From contig JAVMKO010000004.1 in assembly GCA_032164245.1 (NCBI GenBank), positions 36,619,626 through 36,683,625 of the forward strand: a DNA stretch of 64,000 nt. Direction: 5' to 3'. Position numbers and translations under genes: made by a program. Below the pieces are notes generated by a model. It was not told where the DNA came from. It saw only the letters and a list, made by a program, of their open reading frames with translations, and made no database searches. This stretch comes from Sternotherus odoratus (taxonomy: Eukaryota; Chordata; Testudines; Kinosternidae). Shown here in pieces: positions 57,625-64,000 of this stretch (position 1 is its first letter; every line of letters starts with the position of its first letter).

Positions 57625-60225
57625 TGGCATAGAACATCTCTTCTATCTGAAAACAAAGAGTTAATAGTGTCACTGATTACTGGAAGTGAGCTACTGCCAG
57701 GAGTGTAACTGATACAACGGGCTTATTCAGTCTCCCGCCCCCTTATGCTTCCCAGCACACACACTTTTCAGTAAAGGTCAGGAATGTGAACTTACACACA
57801 GGCATTTCTCATAACAGGTTAAGTCTTGGGAATTAACAGCAAGAGGCAAGGATATCCAAGGTGTCATTGCCCCTTTTAGGAAAGTACAGCATAATCAAAG
57901 TGACAAATTTAAAGAGTTTTTTTAATATAGTAGTTACAACAGCAAACTGAAAAGAAGTCTCGTCATGAGGAGAATATGGTCATAAACTCCCTTTTGCATA
58001 GCAACACTGAGTGCCCAACCAGCAGCACTGGAATTCTGCTCTAACTGCCAGATGATCCACACTCTGGCCACATGTTCATTCTTGCATAGGGAGATGATTG
58101 GGGTCCTCTAAGTGTTAACCCACATGTGGCAGAATTATAGGGTTTGGCATCCAGGATGGAAAATGGTCGATTCTGCACCAGCAATAAAAAGATTTTTTTT
58201 AAAATAAACCTAAACTTTCTTATTCCTGGATCCTTCCACAGAGAAAACTGTCTACCATGACAAAATTACCCTCTCCCCACCCCCAGCATTTCTGGGCTGT
58301 GAACTGTTATGTGCTAAAGACTAAAAAGAAGAGTCTACTCTAACCTGTTAGTATTTTAGGCTGGGGTGAATGTATGTTGTCCTCAAAAGATTAAGACCAG
58401 AGCTGCAGCCACCATTCAATACAGTCTCCACTTTGTTTACATATTAGGACTATTTTTCAAGATAAATAATGTTCATTTTTCTCTATTTTATAGCTTTCCC
58501 TTTTGTTTTATACCCAGGGGCTCATATCAGGAGCCACCTTGAATTCAGGGAGGTAACTAAATCACGCAATTTAGCCTCCACAAGGAAAATGTTGACTTTT
58601 TTTAAAAAAATCTTCCATCTAGAGGCTCGGAGACAAATAAATCTGAGATGGAGAGATGCCCAGATTTCTTGCAGCACTCATTTACCAAACTGTGCTCGCT
58701 TATTGTATATTCCAGTACCACAGAATGAATTTGACTCATTGAGAATACTACTGACCCATTTTGCAACACTGCAATCCCTGAGATACAACCATCTACTCTA
58801 GTAGAACATGGGGGGTCAGCATTCCAATGGCTTCACAGGTTGGATGACCTGCATTCAGCTGCCAAGGGGAAAATAGAATTCTGACACAGATGTGCTTCAA
58901 CTCCAGCTGCACTCACACCTCTTAAATACTACACACACTGGAAAAAAAAAAAAAAGCCTTTCAAAACTGTCTTGTTGGCAGCTTTTACAGCAATCACCTC
59001 CATAACCATGGTCCATTACTGGCACTTAACAATTGGTCCTTTGGAATGGTGAACAAACCAGTCGTTGAAATCATGTAACCCACACAGCTGTCTCTGCTTA
59101 ACTGTGAGCCTGTGTGACTGCATTCTGATCACGGACTGGATGGGATGTTGCCTCCCAGGATTTTTAACTGCCAGTGTTTCACTAGTTTTCAAGAGGTTAG
59201 AAGACTGTTTGTGTTTCCACATCTCGGCCAAGTAACACAGTCTAAGGATCTTTCCTGCAGAATGTTGGGGTTGATATGCAGCCTGATTACAAGCAAATTC
59301 ATTCTGACATCTATTCTATTGCGCAATTGCACTTCAACAAACAGCAAACCTTTCAGCTGCTATTACACAGAGGATCTTGGAGTCACTATGTGGCCTTGCA
59401 GTAGTTGCTTATACTGGAATTTACAAAACCTTGTTCAAGTTGCCTATTGTGCTGGGACTAAATGCATATTTGGATGTCCAGTGATTCCTAGCACCAGTTT
59501 GCATCTAAGTCCGAATCTCATGAGAGCTCTGGTTTCTGAGTGCTGCACAGTGGATAGTGCCAGAGCACAGTAAAGATGCTGAGTCCTCTGATGATACGTT
59601 ATACGCTCCCAAATATTCAGCCAGGTGCTTCTGACTTGGTTGTGTCAAAAACAAAACCAAGAAAGCAAACAAATGTTAAGTCACACAAGTACCAGCCATT
59701 CATCTGTTCTATTGACCCAGGACATCTAAATCCCTTATCACACTGACTTAAAATAAAAAACAGACAGGAAAACATGGGTAGGCGAAAGAAAGAACACATA
59801 ATATGTCAACATTTGATTGATTTGCATGCAGTCAATGAGAAGGCCTTTTGGTTTCCCAGTCATTCTCCCTTTCTTGCCATTAATTACCTACGCAAACTAT
59901 TCCCATTTCAACTTTTTGCATTTCTGATGTGATACAAGTTTCCTGGGTCCTTCTATTACTCACCAGCCTACACAGCATGACTCCATGTTAAATATTTGGA
60001 GCCCAGAGCAGGGGAGGGATGATGTGGCATTTGATAATGAATTGGTACTGCAGTGGTTGGATACCATATCATCACGTAATAGCTATAGAGCCAGAATGGC
60101 CAGGCAGCTAGCTTGCACACCCACAGCAGGGCCTGAATTCTCAAAATTTCTACACTGCTTACCCTCATATTTGGAAGTTCCTGTAATATCCAGAGCATGC
60201 AGAACTGAGCACTCAAATTCCCTAC
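57625..60225. other. About 2.6 kb with no assignable feature
   Basis: The longest frames (58469-58801, 110 codons; 59145-59573, 142 codons, both plus) resemble no family and are not flanked by convincing splice signals. I call nothing. Confidence 0.4.
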
Positions 60226-60234
60226 TGAAAATTC

Positions 60235-60360
60235 CCCTGCAGCTCTCTCAGTTTCCTCTTCTATAAAATGGGGACAACAAAGTTACTTCGGAAATGCTGT
60301 GAGAATTAAAGTCTGTAAAGTGCTTTGAACATGAGAACTTGTGTTGTTAGTGTTAAACAT
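60235..60360 (+). mobile_element. MIR-like SINE body fragment
   Basis: CAGCTCTCTCAGTTTCCTCT, TCTATAAAATGGGGACAACA and TGTAAAGTGCTTTGAACATG are the SINE body blocks in the order seen at 22131. Head missing. Confidence 0.78.
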
Positions 60361-60361
60361 T

Positions 60362-61412
60362 TAGTACATATTGTACATGCTAACTATTGACTTGTTATAG
60401 CAGCCTGACTATCTTACAGTGACTCAAAAGTCAACAAGGCAATGTAAATTATTCCACAAGTTCCCTGATGTTGCACCCATCCATTCTGATCCTTTAATCA
60501 ATGGGTTTTTTCCTCAAAACAGGACAGTATGGTAAAGTCCATAAAATGGGACCATAGCACGAACTACTTGGTGGACCCTCTTTTCATTACATAGTTACAT
60601 ATGTTGAGTCAAGAAAAAAAATCAGTGTCACTGATTACTGGAAATGCTCTGACCTTTCATTTAGCCAGGCCATTTGCCACTATCTGCCTATTTTATGCAA
60701 AACACTGCGTTGGTTAAAATAGTAAAGAAAAAATATTTTACTCCTAAAAAAATTAAGAAATTTCTCTCAGATGCAAGTTTGAAGGAACACTGATCAGCTA
60801 CACAAGCATATGCATTTTTAAAGGCTAAATATACATGCACCACTTCAAAAATGTAATAGCCCTCCAGGGAAGGGAGGAACCCATTAGTTTCAGGCCAGGA
60901 TTCTTTTTTAAACTATTCCCTTTCCTTCCTCAAATCTGGACTCTGTAAGAATCAGTTCAAAGCTTTTCTCCCACATTCACTGACTTTGTTTTATAAACAT
61001 CCTCCTCCTTGGCATTGTCTCCAACTTTGAATATATATTTCATCAAACATATTAAAAGTAAATAATTAGATTATTTATACATTGATTATTGTGCACCATG
61101 ATGATGAATTAAACAATATGGTACCGTAGAGACAGTTCCTTTTGGCATTTCCAAACAATGTTTGACAGCCTATTTCATATTATGAAGATAAAACTGCCTC
61201 AGGAAAGTCTATTGCTCCGATATGGAGGAACAGAGAGCGGCATGCCATGACATTAAAGTTGCAAGATAGCAATGTTACTTTTGCTGCTGTAGCGTCCTGC
61301 CAAGAAGATACACCATATGAGGTCATACTGGGAGAGAAAAAAGGAGAGAGATTTCAGACAAGATGTTCTGTTTTATTTTCTGGGTTCCTAGTGTAATTCC
61401 ATTGGCTTCAGG
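60362..61412. other. Unassigned AT-rich DNA
   Basis: No feature seen. Confidence 0.4.
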
Positions 61413-61421
61413 GATGAGTCT

Positions 61422-61536
61422 AGGGTGACCAGATGTCCCAATTTTATAGGCACAGTCCCGATTTCTGGGTCTTTTTCTCATATAGGCGCCTATTACCCCA
61501 TCCCGATTTTTCACACTTGCTGTCTGGTCACCCTAG
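61422..61536. mobile_element. 115-bp hAT-like MITE, AGGGTGACCAG ends, with 8-bp duplication
   Basis: Left AGGGTGACCAGATGTCCCAA and right CTGTCTGGTCACCCTAG are inverted ends. ATGAGTCT occurs directly at 61414-61421 and 61537-61544. The duplication length suggests hAT, though two extra bases at the right end blur the border. Confidence 0.85.
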
Positions 61537-61544
61537 ATGAGTCT

Positions 61545-62105
61545 GCCCTATATGTTGTGCAAAGCATTTTAGAACTTTAATTGAACAATATCGTGTTTTC
61601 AAAGAGAAATGCAGCTCAATGTATAAATCACTAAATTAAATATACAGCACCTTAGAACTAACATGTGACATTTTAAAAAGGTTTTCTTTTCAAACAAACA
61701 GTTTTAAAAGAATTTGGCCTGCCTGGCTGGACATGCATTCCAGAGTTCAGCATTTTGGTCTAAATTTTCTCTCCTCAGAGAAATGTCCCTCACATCAGTT
61801 CTCTTTCACCCTGCAGTACCAGATTTCTACAATGTTTTCTTGTTCTCTCTGGCACAGATCCTGCTCCCACTGAAATCAATGGAAAAATCTTTCATTGATC
61901 TCAATGGAAACAGGAGAAGGTCCCCTTTCTCTTTCAAGTGTCCTGGCTTTCAAAGAGGTTTCACATTTTATTAATAGGAAATGTTCCCAAATCTATCAGT
62001 TTGATCACAAATTTAGTGATTGATATTTAGTATTTCATTTAAAATCCTGGCTCCTGAAATCAGTTGTTTACATGAGAATCTTCACTTTCATGTTTAGTAC
62101 AAAAT
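61545..62105. other. Unassigned DNA with a small MITE fragment
   Basis: 61850-61920 contains CACAGATCCTGCTCCCACTG, AAATCAATGG, GATCTCAATGGAAACAGGAG (facing arms of a short foldback repeat). Nothing else is supportable. Confidence 0.4.
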
Positions 62106-62114
62106 ATGTTTTCA

Positions 62115-62212
62115 AGGAAACAAAATCTTGTGGCACCTTAAAGACTAACTATAAAGTTTTGAAGCATGAGCTTTCGTGGGCTAATACCCACTTCGTCGGA
62201 TGCAAGCAGTCT
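62115..62212 (-). ncRNA. Penelope-type tail with near-intact hammerhead-like core (copy E)
   Basis: Minus strand: GCTTGCATCCGACGAAGTGG, GTATTAGCCCACGAAAGCTC, ATGCTTCAAAACTTTATAGT, TAGTCTTTAAGGTGCCACAA. GAAA and stem II are intact; the first box is CCGACGA. The distal part (GGCTACCTCTCTGAT) is missing. The sequence extends further on the ribozyme's 5' side (GCAAGCAGTCTGGGAACTGT on the plus strand) than the mini-units do, as in copy B. Confidence 0.85.
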
Positions 62213-62324
62213 GGGAACTGTTCCCAAACACACAGATAACAGCAAGGTCAATTTTATAGCATCACTGTGCACTGTCCTGGAGTTGACCCAGAAGCATAAC
62301 TACACTTTCTAGTGGGTGCCCGTT

Positions 62325-62440
62325 ACAATGTTTTCCGGTCCTAACAGGCAGGGACCATCTTTTCTGTCCAGCACCTAGCACAATGGAGTTTTTGGTTCAT
62401 TACTGGGACTCAGATGCTACTGCAATAATAATTGCATGAT
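62325..62440 (+). repeat. L2/MIR-like SINE tail, sense
   Basis: CCTAACAGGCAGGGACCATC, CTGTCCAGCACCTAGCACAA TGGAG, then GATGCTACTGCAATAATAAT. This is the tail seen inverted at 9990, 15604 and 48525. Confidence 0.78.
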
Positions 62441-62444
62441 TTTC

Positions 62445-64000
62445 AGGAGGGGGATTCATGATTTTTTGAATGGTTGGGTTGGCAAAACTGCAAAAGACCT
62501 AGTTTCAGCTAAGTGGCAGGGAAGAGAATGATAGACAGGAGAAGAAGGACAACATATACACTAAAGCTGGTCAGAATTTTCTCCAATGGAAAATTTAGAC
62601 TTTCTGGTGAAAAATCAAACAAATATTTCAGTTTGGAAATCCTGACACGGTGACGCATGTGAGACACTCATATACAAGCTGAGCTGCCTGGCTTGATTAC
62701 ATCTTCCATGATGGATCAAAATCTCATCTCCTGCTGGGGCATCATAATGCATCCTGGGAGTCCCTCTCTGTAGTGCATCATGAGAGATGTAGTCTGACTA
62801 GGAAACCTGACCCATAAAGGAAACTGATGCCATCAGACACCCAGATTACAATTCCTATGCAGTACCACAGCAGCATTTCCAAATCAAAATTTTAGGACAA
62901 AATTTTGGGGGTTCGGCTGTTTTTCAGTGAAAAATGAAAATATTCCACCAAAAGCAGACACTTCTCACAAAAAATTAATCAAAACCTGAATATTCCATAA
63001 AAGGCAAATTTTATGAAACTTTTCAGCCAACACTATTGTATATTGTTTATAAATACAAGTGGAAGTCATCCCTGTGGAGGTCCCAAGTTTAAGTTGAAGT
63101 TAAAAATTTCATTTAGAGCTTCAGATGTGGTAAGGAGGCTTACTTAACTAGCATATAACTACAACCTATTCCTTACAGTACAACCCCTGTAACAGAATAA
63201 ATGGAGCATAACTTAGAATTATGAGATTCCATTTCCTTCTTCCAATGCTCCCTCACTTTTTCTCTGAGCTCCTTTCTCTAGGTCCCCAAGCTTCTCTGCT
63301 CTCAGCCCCCCCCCCCCAACCTCTCAGCTTTCACAGAACCTACTCTTTCATTCTTTCCATTTCACTTCTGCATAGACTTTGTCTTTAAAGGTAATCCTGA
63401 TTTTACTGTTCAATTGTGTTAACTCCAAATTAATGATATCACTAGAGCCAAGCCTTGGATGCACCTGGGAGTTTCACTATCTGCCCTCCCTTCTCCAATG
63501 TGGTGTCTGAGCCATCACACCAGAGATGTGCACTTTACAGACTGAGTTAGAACTATTAACACATAGAAAACTACCTAATGTCCAGATTAACATGGCCTGA
63601 AGGGCTACCAAGAGCTTTCTTGAGCAACAATAGTGGAAAGATTCCTCACTTGGTAAAGTTGGAATATTCATCAGGTAGTTTGCAGGAGAGTTTGGACAGA
63701 TAGAAAGGAGGAAAAAGTGACCAGTGCTTAGGAGGGAATTTTCGGAGAAGAAGTTCAAGTCTAATTATTTGTAGGGCTAAGGCATAATGTGAGACAGTGC
63801 CATAGTTACCGGTACTTGAAGGACCAGGTTTTAAGTTTCTCTGTGATGGTATTGGATAAACACAGATAACAGAAGGATTCAGCAGTGGGGACATTTCTCA
63901 TGTTGGGTAAGATGAGATTCAGCAACTGTTGGAAGGCTCAGAACTTGACACTTCTCATTGAAAGTATGGATGTGTTATCATCTAGGGAGCTGCCAATAGA
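62445..64000. other. Unassigned DNA
   Basis: No gene or transposon end recognised. There is a C run at 63307-63318. The frames at 63477-63894 on the minus strand lack any family resemblance. Confidence 0.4.

Noticed and set aside
59145..59573. 142-codon open frame on the plus strand
   Set aside because: Cys/Ser-rich without a recognisable domain or splice context; judged chance.
1..64000. CRISPR array or bacterial operon
   Set aside because: The repeats are transposons and minisatellites of a vertebrate genome. There are no spacers, no ribosome binding sites and no dense coding.

Overview
The window is vertebrate nuclear DNA with no recognisable host gene, no host exon I can defend, and no RNA gene. 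It is AT-rich, full of stop codons in all frames, and packed with decayed transposable elements. The repeat mix (CR1 LINEs ending in ATTCTATGA repeats, Penelope-like GIY-YIG elements with hammerhead-like tails, tRNA-derived SINEs with an L2/MIR-like tail, many short palindromic DNA elements, a Helitron) fits a turtle best. A crocodilian is the main alternative. The species assignment is inferred from remembered repeat families, not from a search. The window is probably intergenic or a long intron.

Layout. 1-9 kb: an old non-CR1 LINE tail (1.2-1.7 kb), a GC-rich unclassified repeat (2.2 kb), a hAT-type MITE with target duplication (4.17 kb) and small palindromic MITEs. 9-15 kb: a foldback MITE (9.3 kb), an antisense SINE (10 kb), a 1.2-kb palindromic hAT-like element with a second foldback MITE nested inside (12.4-13.5 kb), and a Tigger/pogo-like element carrying four 40-bp GC-rich repeats (14.0-14.4 kb). 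15-25 kb: mostly unannotatable DNA, a Helitron-like element of about 1.1 kb with C-rich and G-rich minisatellites (19.9-21.0 kb), SINEs at 22-23 kb, and a CR1 3' end with 186 open codons (23.7-24.5 kb). 25-27 kb: a minus-strand LTR retrotransposon remnant with one LTR, a tRNA-Pro-like primer site and a gag-like fragment. 30-43 kb: Penelope-like sequence, including a GIY-YIG fragment at 39.2-40.2 kb and short ribozyme-bearing units at 30.7 and 43.2 kb; also a degenerate LINE (34.7-35.8 kb), a Tigger-like MITE (32.7 kb) and a 430-bp hAT MITE with a perfect 8-bp target duplication (36.7 kb). 44-64 kb: three antisense CR1-like fragments, SINEs, a second palindromic hAT element with a perfect 8-bp duplication (53.9-54.8 kb), and two more hammerhead-bearing units (57.4 and 62.1 kb).

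The most interesting signal is the set of five Penelope-type tails with hammerhead-ribozyme-like cores. Three are discrete insertions of 126, 133 and 136 bp with shared boundaries, each bounded by its own target-site duplication. This looks like a small non-autonomous, SINE-like ribozyme unit mobilised by Penelope machinery. Hammerhead motifs in Penelope-like elements are established knowledge. The autonomous mini-unit interpretation is my inference.
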